Shown here: positions 1 through 13,322 of the stretch, in pieces
Position numbering within the stretch: the first letter of the stretch is position 1
Layout of the letters: each line of letters begins with the position of its first letter
DNA from: Rotaria sp. Silwood1
Lineage: Eukaryota > Rotifera > Eurotatoria > Philodinida > Philodinidae
Assembly (NCBI GenBank): GCA_905250075.1
Contig: CAJNOP010000192.1
Span: 71,854 to 135,853, forward strand
Direction: 5' to 3'
DNA length: 64,000 bases
Position numbers and translations under genes: made by a program
Notes under the pieces: model-generated
Database searches by the model: none
Told to the model about the DNA's origin: nothing
What the model saw: the letters and a program-made list of their open reading frames with translations, nothing else

Positions 1-3000
1 AGATTTAGTTTTTAAAGAAATTCTTCCTAATGCATCACAACTTATGACTGATGTTTTTGGAAATTATGTTATTCAAGTAATAAGAAAATATTTTTATTTT
101 TTTATTTTTTTTTTAAATCTTTTTGTTATTTTAGAAATTTTTTGAATTTGGTACAACTGAACATAAAGCATATTTAGCACAACGTATACGTGGTAATGTT
201 TTATCACTTGCTTTACAAATGTATGGTTGTCGTGTTATACAAAAAGCTGTTGAAACATTACCTATTGAATATCAAATGCCAATAGCACATGAATTAGATG
301 GTAATGTTATTAAATGTATTGAAGATCAAAATGGTAATCATGTTATACAAAAATGTATTGAATGTTGTACAAGTGAATGTATTGAATTTATTATACGTGA
401 TGTAACAAGACAAGTATATACACTTTCAACACATCCATATGGTTGTCGAGTTATACAACGTATACTTGAAAATTGTAAAGAAATACAAACACGACCAATA
501 CTTGATATATTACATAATGAATTAGAAAATCTTGTTCAAGATCAATATGGTAAACGCTTTTTTTTTTTTTAAGATAAGAAAAAATGATAGATATGCTAAG
601 AGATAAAATCAACATATATGTCATGATAACTTTCGATGCTAGAATGAAATATATGTAGGTTAGTAGAGAAAGACTTCCTCTATATAATTGCGTATGTATT
701 ATCGAATTCTATTACGTAATGTCAATAGGGGACGACGCCACTTCTATCGCATTCAGCAGTAATGATGGTGATGATAATACCGTCTGTTAGTGCTGTGTAA
801 TAATATATACATCCAACGGTATCCCAAGGTTGCATAAACTCTATATACAATCCGTTTATGAGCCAATAACTAATAATCACCTTTAGTTTATGCTTATGTA
901 ATTCGAAACTCTTTATAGATTCATGCTACTATGAAAATTTTCCTTTTCGACGACATTGATTACTTGTATATATAATATGATAACACCCATAATGAATTTC
1001 CTTCCTATTGAAGTTTAAAAGCAGTAATCTATAGTTAATTATATACTATTTAGTAGCACTTTGAAAACTACAAAATGATACGATCTCTTTGAACATAATT
1101 TATAGATGAGACACTTAAGTCTAACGCACAAATCTTTCATTGTGCTTTAAATTATCCATTGAGACTAATGCTGCTTAGAATAATTACGCTTTCTAGTGAA
1201 ACAGATTGTAGATTTGTAATTAGCATTAAAAGAAAAAGAAACATAATTGATCTGTATAGATATCATAAAACCTTCCGGCAACTTTTTTTTTATTTATACA
1301 TGTAACCCTGGTTTTCCTCGAGGTTAAATCGACAAATTAAGTCAGTTTGCTTAGTTTCTTCAAAAGTTTTGAAAATACTTTTTTACAGTTCAAATCATTG
1401 TTCATTAGACTGAAGTATCTTACTCACAAAATTAAACTCAATGCAATAGTGAGTTTTCAAATTGCTATTGAATGATATATAATTAATAATCAATTACTGT
1501 TTTCATAGTTCCATAGAAAAAGAATTTCGCTATGAACGCTATCATATCGACTAGAAAGATAATTCGGTTTGATGTATAATACAAATTGAAGACGAAAAAA
1601 GAATATAAAATCTAATTCAAACAGCATTAGAATTGATTATTATAAGAGAAGAATCGATTGATATATCATCTTTCATTTGTAAAAATAAAATATATTTGTG
1701 GAATTTTGTTTAGGAAATTATGTTATTCAACATGTATTAGAACATGGAAAAGTTGAAGATCGTAGTAGAATAATAAGTGCAATTAGTGGTCGTGTACTTC
1801 AATTATCACAACATAAATTTGCAAGGTAAAATGAAGAATTATAAATGTTAAGAATATAAAATTTTTTTATGTTTTAGTAATGTTGTAGAAAAATGTGTTA
1901 CCTATGCAACAAGAGATGAAAAAAGACAATTGATTGATGAAGTTGTTTCATTTGGTGATGGGTAAAAAACACAAGAAGAATATTTTTGTTTTCTTAAAAA
2001 TTTATTTGATATTATTTTTAGACCTAACAGTGCTTTATTAACAATGATGAAAGATCAATTTGCTAATTATGTTGTACAAAAAGTAAGTTTTTCGAAAACA
2101 AAAAAAAAAAAACGGACAATTATAGTTGTCAAAATTAATATTATTAGAGTACTTAGAATTTTGTTTTAATATTAAAACCGATAGTATGCATAGGCTCATT
2201 ATAATCTACATTGGAAGTATAGTAACATGACATCTATTTTTGAGAGATAAGCAAATAACTTCTGGTTTGAAAGACATGCTATTATTATAATCTTCTTATA
2301 TGAAATTTAATTCAGAAAAAATAAAGTAAAAAAATTCTTCTAGATATTTATTACTTGTGTTTTTTTTTTGTATAATATTATATTGAGAAATAGATCAAAA
2401 TAAATTTTAATATTAACATGTCATTTTTAGTAAACTCATGAATATTTATTATATATGTGTATAATGAATAGAAATATTAGTTCAGGAAATTTGTGTGTCG
2501 ATCAATTTCAAGCATAAATAAGTTTTGAATATTTTTCTGATATTATGTTAATATACTTGAAATGATTATCATGTTTTGAGCATTTAGAAAATAGATTTCT
2601 AGACAAAAAAAAAAAGATTCAAAGTCATAGACAATCTCTAAAAAAAATCATGAGAAATTTTTTGTTTTACGAAATAATTTCATGATTCAAAGAATATTTT
2701 AATTGTAGAAGCATTACTGTATTGTGTTTTTTGCATACATTTTCTCATGTATCAGCTTTAGTTTTGAAAATAATATCACATATCGTGTCATTATATTAAG
2801 TATTTGTCTATTGACCTATCATGGAAAGAAGTCTGTCTTTATTTTTGGAAAGAATTCATGTGTATTTATCTAGTAAATTAATACTCCTACTTCAAAGTTT
2901 CAATCCAAATAGTTACTGTCTACATGCAATATTTTTTTGTTGACAAATCAATTAGACTTCAGAAACAATTAGAAAAAAAACAAATGAGAAGTTTTTTAAT

Positions 3001-3984
3001 ATTGAACATCTCAAGACGGAAATTTTAAGGCATTCATTGATTCATACATCTAATTAAAGATAAAATTTCCGGTTAAAACTAATTCTGTTGTCAGGCTTAT
3101 TTTTGTCTATTAGTTTATTTTATAAAACAAAAAAAAACAAAATATGAGTTCTAAAACGGTTAACAGCTTCAGGCGATTACCCTGCAAGTTACAATTAAAA
3201 TAGAACTAAAAATAATTGAATTTACAAAAATGTTTTCATCATCAAAATTAAAGATCTACCATAATTTCTTCTATTATAAATAGAATATTCTTTGGTGTAA
3301 AAAACATATTATTTTTTGTTTCATATAATTGATAATAGATGATAAATATGAATGTATTTAATTAAATTTTACATTAATTTTTAATTTTCTTTTTTTTTTG
3401 ACTTAAACTACATGCATATCATTCTTCCCGCGCATTTCAATCAATGTCTTTGTATTATTATTTTTTTCATTGCTAAGAACAGTAACAATAATAATAATAA
3501 TCATAATCTTCTCATTCAAAATAAAAGTCATTGTATTATGTTAATATTTTAATTCCAATGGGATTTCATTCAAAGCTTTTTTTTCTCTCACTCTATATAT
3601 ATATATATACATATAAACTAATTCAACCTTCTTACTATTTATATTTCTAAACTAAAAATAGAAATTTTTTTTCTTTTTGTTTCTATTTATTGTTAGTTAT
3701 CTTAATTGAAAGATTAAAAATGATCTATTGAGTATAACAAATTAGATTTTTACTCATTTTTTTTTTTTTTTTTCTTAAATTAGATGATTGATGTAGCTGA
3801 ACCTACTCAACGAAAAGTTTTATTACAAAAAGTTCGTCCACATATACAATCACTTCGTAAATTTACATATGGTAAACATATAATAACAAAACTTGAAAAA
3901 TATTTAAGTAAAAATTCCGATATGGGTCCATTATTAACATCATCAACATCAAATACAAATGGTTTATCACATTATGACAATTAA
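1..3984 (+). CDS. pum: Pumilio-family RNA-binding protein (PUF domain, 3' part of gene)
   Basis: Exons at 1-76, 135-549, 1714-1825, 1878-1961, 2022-2082 and 3784-3984 join in phase with GT-AG borders; the 5' part lies outside the window. The product carries successive PUF repeats with the typical RNA-reading helices: GNYVIQ, YGCRVIQ, GNHVIQ, YGCRVIQ, GNYVIQ, SNVVEK, NYVVQK and YGKHIITK. Pumilio proteins bind UGUANAUA elements in 3' UTRs, recruit deadenylases and repress translation in the cytoplasm. The last exon adds a short Ser/Thr-rich tail after the final repeat. Introns 2 and 5 (1164 and 1701 bp) are unusually long beside the 50-60 bp introns between other exons. The family call is very secure; the choice between Pumilio paralogs is not. 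Confidence 0.95.
550..1713. other. Long intron of the Pumilio gene
   Basis: GT-AG intron of 1164 bp; donor GTAAAC after the first base of a Gly codon. No gene or terminal repeats recognised. The 1701 bp intron at 2083-3783 is likewise featureless apart from A/T runs and a TA microsatellite near 3595-3610. Confidence 0.55.
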
Positions 3985-5423
3985 CATTATATTTTGTTTG
4001 ATTTTTTTTTCTCTCTCTCTCTTTCTCTCTATTATTCTATAGTTAGACTTTTTTGTTTGTTTATTTCATTATTCAGTGTGGTTTTTCTTTGTGTTTCATA
4101 GTGTGACAGTGGTCGCTCTCAAACTCTGTTTTTTGCTGTATATATATATACATATATATATAATATCATTTTGAAACCAGCAATGGCTCAGGCAATGTGT
4201 ATTAGTCTTGCCAGCCGAATATTGTATTGATTATCATCATAAGAGATTCTTGTTATATTTTCATTTTTTTGTTTGTTTGTTTTGTTTTTGCTCAAAAAAG
4301 GGAAAAAAAAGAAAATGGTTCATTATTATGTACAGCTTATTGTTTATCATCTTGTAATTGATTCATTCATATTATAAATATCTATATGTATGTTTTGTGT
4401 GTAATTCATATATTGTAAAGAAGTTTTCTATGAGATGTAACACACTTCCTTCTAATGGAAAAGAAAAAAAAAAAAAAAAAAAGGGAAATAAGTGAATTTA
4501 TTCTCGAACGGTGAAGAGAAAAAGAAAAATTTTTGGAATAGTTCAGTGACCGTTGCGTACACTGTTTTGCTTTTTTTCGGCTTTATTATCAATGCTTCTT
4601 CTTCTTTTTTTTTTTGTCTCAGGGGAATGTGTATAAATACCACACATTTCGCTATTATACACACATACGGCTGTTTTTTTTTGTCATGTCTCTATATGAA
4701 GGGTTTTTTGTATCCAGGAACGATTTTGTTTTGGTTTTTTTTGTGGTTCGTGTTTTTTTTCTTTGTTTTTTTTTTTCGTCAAACTTAAATCTATTTAACT
4801 TGATCTGGTTCTTTATCTATGTAGTGAACGGCCTGAGTTTTCTTTGTCCTTTTGTTTCCTTTCATAAAATATCAGTTTTCTTTCTTCTTTTTTTTTTTTT
4901 CTCTTTTTTTTTGCTCTTTTTCTTTATTCATCTGTTCGCATCACCCAACTACATGTACTACTAACGAAAAAATAAATAGAAAGAAGAAAAAAAAAAAAAA
5001 AAAGATTTTTTCCATGGCTGACAATTGACAGACAATAAATATATATAGATAAATATTCATTTTGTTTGACAAGACTTAAGTAATCAATGTTGACTTAGTA
5101 TTTTTTAGCTGTTAGAATGCGAGCTGATTTCATGTCTAGAATGACTGTGTTTTTTTTCTATTCATTAGCATAAGTGATGATTAAAAGATGTAGAAGAATG
5201 ACATTCGAGTAGAGCGAGTGACAAAGAGCCTTTTGTTTAAAGCGGATGCGTCATCATTCTTCTCGTCGCTATTCATCTTCTGCATCAATGCAAATAAAAC
5301 TCATTCTTTTACTTCTCTAGATTTCTACAATTTATAAGTAATGTTTTATCTTGAATGATAGTCAAATTTTTGAAAGTTCATCGTGTGATATAGAACAAGA
5401 CAACAACAACAAAAAAAACAGAC
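3985..5423. other. Pumilio 3' UTR and intergenic DNA
   Basis: Rich in T homopolymers and CT runs, with AATAAA-type polyadenylation signals near 4969 and 5034. Short open frames here are T-run artefacts. A bZIP-type site TGCGTCAT lies at 5247-5254, upstream of the next gene, and a TCTAG acceptor-like site at 5316-5320. Confidence 0.6.
4137..4144 (+). promoter_or_regulatory. Possible Pumilio response element in the Pumilio 3' UTR
   Basis: The octamer TGTATATA, a perfect match to UGUANAUA, lies about 150 bases after the Pumilio stop codon. It opens a TA-dinucleotide run, so chance is a real possibility. It would allow negative autoregulation. Confidence 0.3.
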
Positions 5424-6756
5424 ATGTATGCACAACAATATCCACAAGTACAACAAGAACCACCACCATATCAAAATAATATGCAAGCTAATCAAGAACC
5501 ACTTAGTTATTATCGACCAACCGAAGAGCGTATGGTTGATTTTCAACAACTTGTTGCTCGTTATGAAAGTAAGTTGAATAAAAATAAAATTTAATAAAAA
5601 AGAAAAAAAAAAAGAACTTTTTTTTCTCTTTTCATTATTTAGTTAACCATACATTTGCGACAAAATTACGTGTGCTTGAAGGCTATGAAATAGTATTTAT
5701 ATGTGATGATTCAGGTTCGATGAATACGCCACTTGGTAATTTAATTTTAAACGTTTAATATATTTATGTAATTAAATTATTCTATATTATTTTAGGCGAT
5801 CTTTCTGGTCCTTTTGATAAAGTACCATCTCGATGTATGATTAAATAGATCAATATTTGAATATTAATTTTATAATTATAGGGGATGAATTAAAACAAAC
5901 TGTATCAATTGTTGTTGATTTAGCTAGTGTTTTTGATCCGGATGGTGTTGATATTTATTTTCTTAATCGTGAACCTGTATTTCATGTTCGTAATTCAGAA
6001 CAATTGGTACCTGTTTTTGCAGTTCCACCAGCTGGTATGTTCAATAATAATAGATGAATGTTGTTTATTATTATTGACTCGTTCGATGACTTCTTTTTTT
6101 GTATTTTTTAATCTAATTAGGACCAACCCCGATAGTTCCCGTTTTCCGACGTGTACTTCGTGATAAACAACATGAAATAGAAGAACGTAAATTACTGATA
6201 CTTTTAGCAACTGATGGTGTACCGACAGATAATCAAGGTCATCGAGATATTCGTTCATTAGAATATGTTCTTAAACAAGAACGTAAACCAACAAATCGTA
6301 TTCCTGTAACAATTATTGCTTGTACAGGTATGAGATAAATTAAAATTATTCATTAAATTCAATATAATTGTGTCTTTTTTTTTCTGTTTTCTTTATAATA
6401 GACGATGATGATTGTATTGGATATTTAAACGAATGGGATAAGAAAATTCCGAATCTTGATGTTGTTGATGATTATAGAAATGAAAAAAAAGAAATTCAAG
6501 CACGACAAGGAAAAAATTTTCCGTTTAGTTTTGGTGATGTAAGTCATTTTTTTTTATTATTGCTTTCGATAAATTTGTTTTTTTTTTTTAATTGAACGTT
6601 TATTTTTCTATTAAGTATGTTGTTAAAATACTAATGGGTGGTGTAGATAGTTGGTTTGATGATTTAGATGAAAGAAAAGTTTCAACAGATGGTTATGGAC
6701 GACCTAGTAAAGATTTTGGTCGTAAACGAAAAGGAAAATTATGTGCTATTTTATAA
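5424..6756 (+). CDS. vWA-domain protein with CaaX box, paralog A
   Basis: Seven exons (5424-5568, 5643-5735, 5796-5834, 5882-6034, 6121-6327, 6402-6538, 6616-6756) join in phase to 304 residues. A Pro/Gln/Tyr-rich N terminus (about residues 1-30) precedes a helix and a von Willebrand A domain. The MIDAS metal site DxSxS is present as DDSGSM (residues 70-75), with a later ATDG motif in the strand that usually carries the MIDAS Thr/Asp. After a basic stretch (RKRKGK) the protein ends in CAIL, a CaaX box whose final Leu predicts geranylgeranylation, so it should sit on a membrane. There is no signal peptide. It is the first of three paralogs in this window. The vWA resembles the copine type, but no C2 domains are present. 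The partner or substrate is unknown. Confidence 0.93.
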
Positions 6757-7400
6757 CAAGGTATTTATAAATAATTTTTCATAATGTATATATCTTAATC
6801 AATGTTTTCAAGAGAAATATTATTCATTAGATTATAATAAAATTGATTTCTTGAAGTTGTTTTTTCCATAATAATTTTTAATGAAGTTTCAAATTTTTGT
6901 TCTTGTTTTCAATTGAATTTTGTTATTACATTCTATGACTAGAATATTTTCAATATATAATATTCTATAATTTTTCATTATAGATTCATCTATCACTTGG
7001 TGATCATTATTTTGGTAATTATGTTATTTTTTACTACTAATGAATCGAAATTCATAAACGAAATCAAATTGTGAATTATGTATATAACTTTGGTTGAATT
7101 AATATTTCTAAACATTTTGGCTCTGATATAAAACTCATGGCATATTTATTAACGAGAATGTGTTTATAACATCCTTTTTTTTTGTAATCATTATTTAAAA
7201 TAAAATCTTTTTTAATATGAGCAGATCCAAGATATATTTCGTGCATGCTGCACTTTCTCGTCTTTTTTTTTATTGCGTACACACAAGAGAAAGAAGAACC
7301 GAAATGTGGAATAATTATTATATTCCTAATCAGGGAGTTGTTTTCCTTTCCTTTCTTTCTTTTTTTTGCATTTTTAGTCTTTATGTCTTTATCATTGAGT

Positions 7401-7408
7401 TGACGTCA
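7401..7408. promoter_or_regulatory. CRE-type palindrome TGACGTCA
   Basis: Perfect 8 bp CREB/ATF-type site 267 bases before the start codon of vWA paralog B. A near-copy (CGACGTCA) follows at 7433-7440. Confidence 0.45.
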
Positions 7409-7568
7409 AAATGAAGACAAACATTGAAGGTTCGACGTCAATTATGATTCACTATAGTGTCATAATTTTTTTCTTTCTTAGACATTGATAAAATATGAAA
7501 AAAAAAAATATATTTTTAGATTTTTTTTTGTATGTTTTATTTTTTCGTTCGAGCAAAGTCTTTATTTG

Positions 7569-7576
7569 TGACGTCA
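7569..7576. promoter_or_regulatory. CRE-type palindrome TGACGTCA, second copy
   Basis: Second perfect TGACGTCA, 99 bases before the start codon of vWA paralog B. Related sites occur upstream of paralog C (22445-22452 and 22460-22467). Confidence 0.45.
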
Positions 7577-7674
7577 GATACAAAATAAAATAAAGAAGTA
7601 AGCAAAATAAAGACATAAAAGAACAAGTTTGTGAGTTTCTTTTTATTTTGTAGAAGTGTTAATAGTAATCAAAT

Positions 7675-10029
7675 ATGTATCCACAACAATTTCCTGCAAG
7701 TGCACCATCACCACCACCACCATATCCGAGTCAAGATGGTGTTAATTCATTTCAACAAAATGCTCCTGTTGATAGTGAAGAACGTTTAAGAAAATTTCAA
7801 TATTTAGTTAATCGATATGAAATTAATCGAGAGTTTGCAACAAGATTAAGAGCATTAGAAGGATATGAAATCGTATTTATTGTTGATGGTAAGTCAAATA
7901 ATAAGACATAGAATAACATATCTAACTATTTCAAGCTTTATTTATCTAAAGAATAAGATAAATAAAAAAATTTTCAATACAATACTTTTTTGTTCTTTTG
8001 TATTCTCATGAGAATATAAACTATGTAGACTCATGTATCGTGACAAAGAATAATAGTACAAAGAGAAACTTTAAAGTTATTATATCCATCTAACTAATAA
8101 AATTTCATTATTGATTCATATCTGTCGTTCTCTTGATAAATAATAAATAACTAAAATGATATTACGACTGAGAAAAACGATAGACTTTAAGATTGTTTAT
8201 AGAAAGTAACATTTTTCTAAAACACTCTAATATTGAATATATATTATCAGATTTAAAACATACTGCAACATGTGAAAGCAAATTGTCGACAATCTGGGTT
8301 TTTTGATTTTCAAATTGTCATAAATTCGAAATTTATGTTGCAATAAGCTCCGTTTATAATTAATACAGCCAATATTACGATGATGAAATTCGTTCTTAAA
8401 AAGAGTTATTATTAAAACATCACGATAATACACTCAATGACATCTTTTTTTAGAATCACTAAACAAACAGCTTTCACACCTTTGACAACAAAAGAAGCAG
8501 ACCTAGAAATGTCAAACTGTAGCTTAGCCTTCAGTAATAAAAGACAAATAAGACCTTTGTTTTGCACAAAATAATCCTTGATTGGGACCAATGACTAGAG
8601 GAATGTTCAAGGACTGAGAAATAGGAATTCATTCTCAGTGCTCTCATAGTGCTATGGCTGTTAAAATAAAAAAGAATACAGTATCCACAATAGTTTTTGA
8701 TCTCACATTCATATTGATCAAGAAATTTGTAAACATGAATATGAGAGTATGAAAACGATTGCAGAAAAATCATCACTTTATTTTCTCTGAATGACAAAAT
8801 TGTCAGCAAATTGATGGTCAATTCTCGTTTTTCCGAGAAATTATCATAGCGGGTGTGGATCAACAATGCGTATCTTCTCTTCAACTACACCCTATTATTT
8901 CTTACTAGTATACTTACATATCTCTTATATTTTTGCATGCAATAAAGAGACATTTCAAAATAAACTTATTTCAACATTTTTTCTCTTTTAGATTCTGGAT
9001 CGATGAATACACCGTTAGGTAAAATTCTTTTTTTCTTTTTGTATTTTAATAAATATTTTAATCACATAAGGTGACATTACTGGTCCATATGATCGTAATC
9101 CTACACGATGGGATGAACTTCGACAAACAGTTTCAATTGTAGTTGATATTGCTTCTGTGTATGAGTTTTCTTTATTTATATACCAGATGTATATTCATAT
9201 ATTCTTTGATTTTATTTTTTTTGTATAATCAAGTTTTGATCCAGATGGAATCGGTAAGTGATCACAAATTCCAATGATTTTTATGAGAATTGTTTTTTCA
9301 GATATCTTCTTTTTAAATCGTGAACCAATGCGTCATGTGAAAACTTCTGAACAATTAATTCCTACATTTGCTGTTCCACCAGCAGGTGTATAGAATTTCA
9401 AAAATATTTATTTTATTTATGTAATATCAAATAGGTCCAACACCGATTCTTCGTGTACTTCGACATGTTTTACGAGAAAAACAACTTGAAATACAAGAAC
9501 GTAAATTATTAATTTTAATTGCTACTGATGGTGTACCAACAAATGAAACTGGACAACAAGATACAAAATCATTAGAACATGCACTTCGTCATGAACGAAA
9601 TCCAATTAATCGTATTCCAGTAACGATTATTGCTTGTACAGATGATAATGAATGTATTGGGTAAGACATAATTGTATTAATTATTTTTTTTTTCTGTCTC
9701 TTTATCATTTTGTTTTGTTCAGATATCTGAATAGTTGGGATAAAAAAATACCAAATCTTGATGTTGCCGATGATTATAAGTCTGAAAGACAAGAAATTCA
9801 TAAAGTTCAAGGAAAAAATTTTCCATTTAGTTTTGGTGATGTATGTTATTAAATATATCTGAAGTATATTAGGAAAAAACTTTTTTTTTTAAAGTATGTT
9901 GTTAAAGTATTGATGGGTGCTGTTGATGATTGGTTTGATACACTTGATGAACATCGTGTAACTGGCAGTGGTCCTTCAGGCCGACGAACGAGTAAAAACA
10001 AACAGAAGCATTTATGTTCTATCTTGTAA
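7675..10029 (+). CDS. vWA-domain protein with CaaX box, paralog B
   Basis: Eight exons (7675-7888, 8992-9018, 9071-9158, 9234-9253, 9302-9385, 9435-9660, 9723-9840, 9895-10029) join in phase to 303 residues, nearly the length of paralog A. The layout is the same: Pro-rich N terminus, helix, vWA with an intact MIDAS (DDSGSM, residues 71-76), a second ATDG strand, then a basic Lys-rich tail ending in CSIL, a geranylgeranyl-type CaaX box. Intron 1 (1103 bp) cuts the MIDAS codons themselves, and exons 2 and 4 are only 27 and 20 bp. Intron positions are partly shared with A (after the PLG, PPAG and FGD motifs) and partly private. Probably a membrane-tethered metal-dependent adaptor, by analogy with copine-type vWA domains; the function is not known. 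Confidence 0.93.
7889..8991. other. Long first intron of vWA paralog B
   Basis: GT-AG intron of 1103 bp. An open frame of 117 codons lies on the minus strand at 8531-8884. It has no recognisable domain, is rich in residues encoded by A/T-rich codons, and is treated as chance. No terminal repeats were found. Confidence 0.5.
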
Positions 10030-13000
10030 ACAAAAATTTACAAATACTCATACGTTCTAAATATGGATAAAATGAAATATCTCTTGTGTGTAAAATTGTT
10101 TTGTATGCTGGCTTTGTAGTCGTCCTATTTTTCTAGCAGTCTCCTTAAATTTCCTCAAAAAAAAACCAAAGGCATCTTTTGAATATAGTCACATCTTACA
10201 ATGTGAATTACTTTATGTGTTGTTGTAAATATTATCACTAGCGTTTATAAGACAATCAACAAGTACTAGTGAGCAGAAAATATATTATGTTGAAGTTGTT
10301 TTCCGAGATTTCGAATCGCCCTATTTATATTAATATCAAGCAGATTTTATGATTTCCTCTCCGTTAATTTAGTTGTAGTTCGAAGATTGTTTTAATTAAA
10401 AAAACTCATCAATCAATTAACTAATTATTAATTTAATTGATCGGAAAAAAATTTGACAAAATTCCTTGTCGAGATTGTAACTTCGATATGAGTGCACATG
10501 ATATTCTGTCTTCACTCATTTTAGAGATTAACTTCCGATCTACGTGATTTTTTGTTCAAGACTGTGACTTCCATAATATTTACTAGATAGTTATGAAAGT
10601 CCTATATAAAGCATGTTCTGACATTCCTACATCTCTCGTATGATTTCATAAAGTGACACTACAAAGTCAGACATTATATATGTGTTTGTTTTCTTTAGCT
10701 TTTAAGAATATTTGTGTACGTATGTATGTTCTTGTTCGAAATTTTGATGTTGTGTTGTATTTTTCCGGAAAGCTCGTAATTTCACTTTTTTTTAAATCGA
10801 TAATTGTGATTCGAACAAAAAAAAAACACAGAATAATTAATGATAATAATATTTAAAATAATAAAAATATTTAGTCGTACACAGAAATTTATAGATATAT
10901 GATCATCAACCGTTTCTAATAACGTCATCATTATGAATGCTAGAGTTGTCAATAGAAATTTTAACATACTAAAATTCAAAGTATGATGATACATGTATCA
11001 TTGAGATCTTCGTTTAAATGTTTTTAAGTATGCTGGTTTTATTCAGTATTTATCTTCAATTATCAAGAAGGATCATCGAAGTCCTTAAGTTTACCTCACT
11101 GTTTACTTGTATGTCTAATGAACTCCAATAAGAAAATAAAATAATAAGTATAGTAATTATATAACTGGTAATCAAAATTTTTCATTTGAATATTAACGAA
11201 GGAACTATCCGATGTGATACCTCGTATTTCAGGTAAGGCTCTGTTTATTATATAGGACTTATTGAAACTAGAAGAGGATAAAAGCATAGCCAAAGTAATG
11301 AGATGAGATGTGCCTTTGTCAGTATTTGATTATTATTGTTTCAAGCAATTGAAAATAATCGGTCGTACGTTTCGATCAGTAACGACAACTGCAGACTAGC
11401 GCGTATTCATGAACTCTGGAACGAAAGTGAGGCTCACTTATCTTTCTTGATCACTCTTTGATATAGAAGATCAGGAGAGTTGAGTCATGTCTTTGTAGAG
11501 TATCATTTATAGGAACATAGAGAAATGTTTTGACTATCGAATGACATAAGTCTGGCAGAGATCCGACTGGAAATGTCTTCAACAAATAGATCGCATTATT
11601 CGCGCTAGAAATTGTTGAGAATGCCCATTTACTCACATATCTACATTAAGTACCTAATTAACCCACGTGGGATAAATGGACCATGTTGAGAGTAGGTCTT
11701 ACTAAAATCGATGTGGGAATGTATTCTGATAAGATTTTTGCAAACAAAAAACAAAGATTGATAAAAAAAAATGTTTCCGTTATAAATTTTGCAGCAAAAC
11801 TTTTTTGTATCTTGAGAGATGACAAAGATACGAGTTGTACAAGACCAAATTTTCATTTCTTGTGCAAATTCATCCCTCTTTACTCTAGCTTCACACCGAT
11901 TGCTTGAGCACAGCTTGATCGCAGGCAAGTTTTTGGGTAATTAAAAAAATATGTTCACAAAGCAGAATCAGGAGAGAGAGACAAAAGTGGCCGCATTGTA
12001 GGATCAAGACAAGATTTATTATGTAAACAAAAAAAATACAGAAAAATCATTGATAAAATATAATTGAACATCCATAGATTTTGATGTGGTTGACAATGAG
12101 AATTTAATTGGCCATGAAAATCTTCTACACATTTGCTGATTTTCGGTCGAATTCTAATGAGATCAAATAGAGTCCAAAATGATAATTTTGGAACATTATA
12201 TCTTCCTTACTAGATGGCGTAATAATTGTAGAAAAGCTATCATCTTTCAGGATGGACATTGATATTTTTAATTTATCTAGCTTCATCTTCGTTACCTAAA
12301 ATAATTTCATTCGGAATACATATTTACAAAACGGTCTGGGAGACACATCAAGTCCCATACTAGACTAGCGTGAAGCAGCTTAATATTCTTAACTCAACCC
12401 ATCTGCACGAACCATCTTATGAAATCCATTTTCGTTTGTTCCCGTAAGACGATCACTTTTGACTCTACTCCTCTCATCGATTCTGCTTTGTGAATATTTT
12501 TTTCCTTCAATTAAGAAAAAAAACGTCTGTAATCGAGAAGGCACGGATTGCTTTGCTGAATTTTTTATTTATGGTAAGACACCTTCGAAAAAGTTGAATT
12601 AAAAAATCTTAATTTGAAAGTTTACTAGCAGCTGAGTTGACATGTTCAAATTAAGTGGTTGTGTTTATGTGCATGAGTGAGAGAAAGCTTCTCTATTGCT
12701 TCTTAATAAATGTCACTATTATTATATACCTCCTATATATCTATTTCATTTTAATTGATACGATTTTCGTTTTACTTCAGGACTACCATTATCACATACT
12801 TCTCTGCTATAAACAAGAAGGTTGACTAATGATAGTGTTTAATTTTGCGCATGGTGTAAACAAATATATTATTGGCTAAGAGGAAACAAACTGATTTCAA
12901 TTGCTGAAATCAGTCTGGCATCACCTGAAATCATAAGCAACCATTGATGTTATTTTTATATCAACTTCTTACGATTTCGGATGTCTAATAAAAGAAAAGC

Positions 13001-13322
13001 AACAGTATTCGTTTCTAATTTGTTTCTTTGTTAACTTTATTACGAAATAATAGTGAAATACGAAAAAAACCTCTGCTACTTTATTCCTGATAAGTAAATT
13101 ATAGTCGTCTTACATTGACATTCATCATTATATCGGATAATTCATGAAGTATTTAATGTAAATATTTCTATACACGAGCAAGATGGAACAAATCAAGAGG
13201 GGAAAAGCGAGACACCTGTACTTCAGCATACTCCAAGGATATGTCGAAGCTATCTTTGAAAAGTTTTTAGCAGCTTCAAGTCTATTTTTTACCTGCATTA
13301 CGCTCTATTAGCTGAAGTCAAG
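10030..13322. other. Gene-poor intergenic DNA
   Basis: No coding exon chain, tRNA or clear repeat was recognised on either strand. The longest open frames are under 100 codons and compositionally like the background. Confidence 0.45.

Larger units (their letters stand above)
6757..7674. other. Intergenic DNA between vWA paralogs A and B
   Basis: Contains the A gene 3' UTR and the B gene promoter region. Two perfect CRE palindromes and one near-match (7433-7440) lie within the last 280 bases. A TTTGTAG acceptor-like site at 7647-7653 sits 21 bases before the B start codon. No coding stretch was recognised. Confidence 0.6.

Noticed and set aside
4452..4964. Open frames of 70-116 codons on both strands after the Pumilio gene
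   Set aside because: They consist mostly of poly-Phe/Lys from T and A runs in the 3' UTR and have no domain or exon partner.
8531..8884. 117-codon minus-strand frame inside the vWA B intron
   Set aside because: No recognisable motif, no splice partners, background composition.
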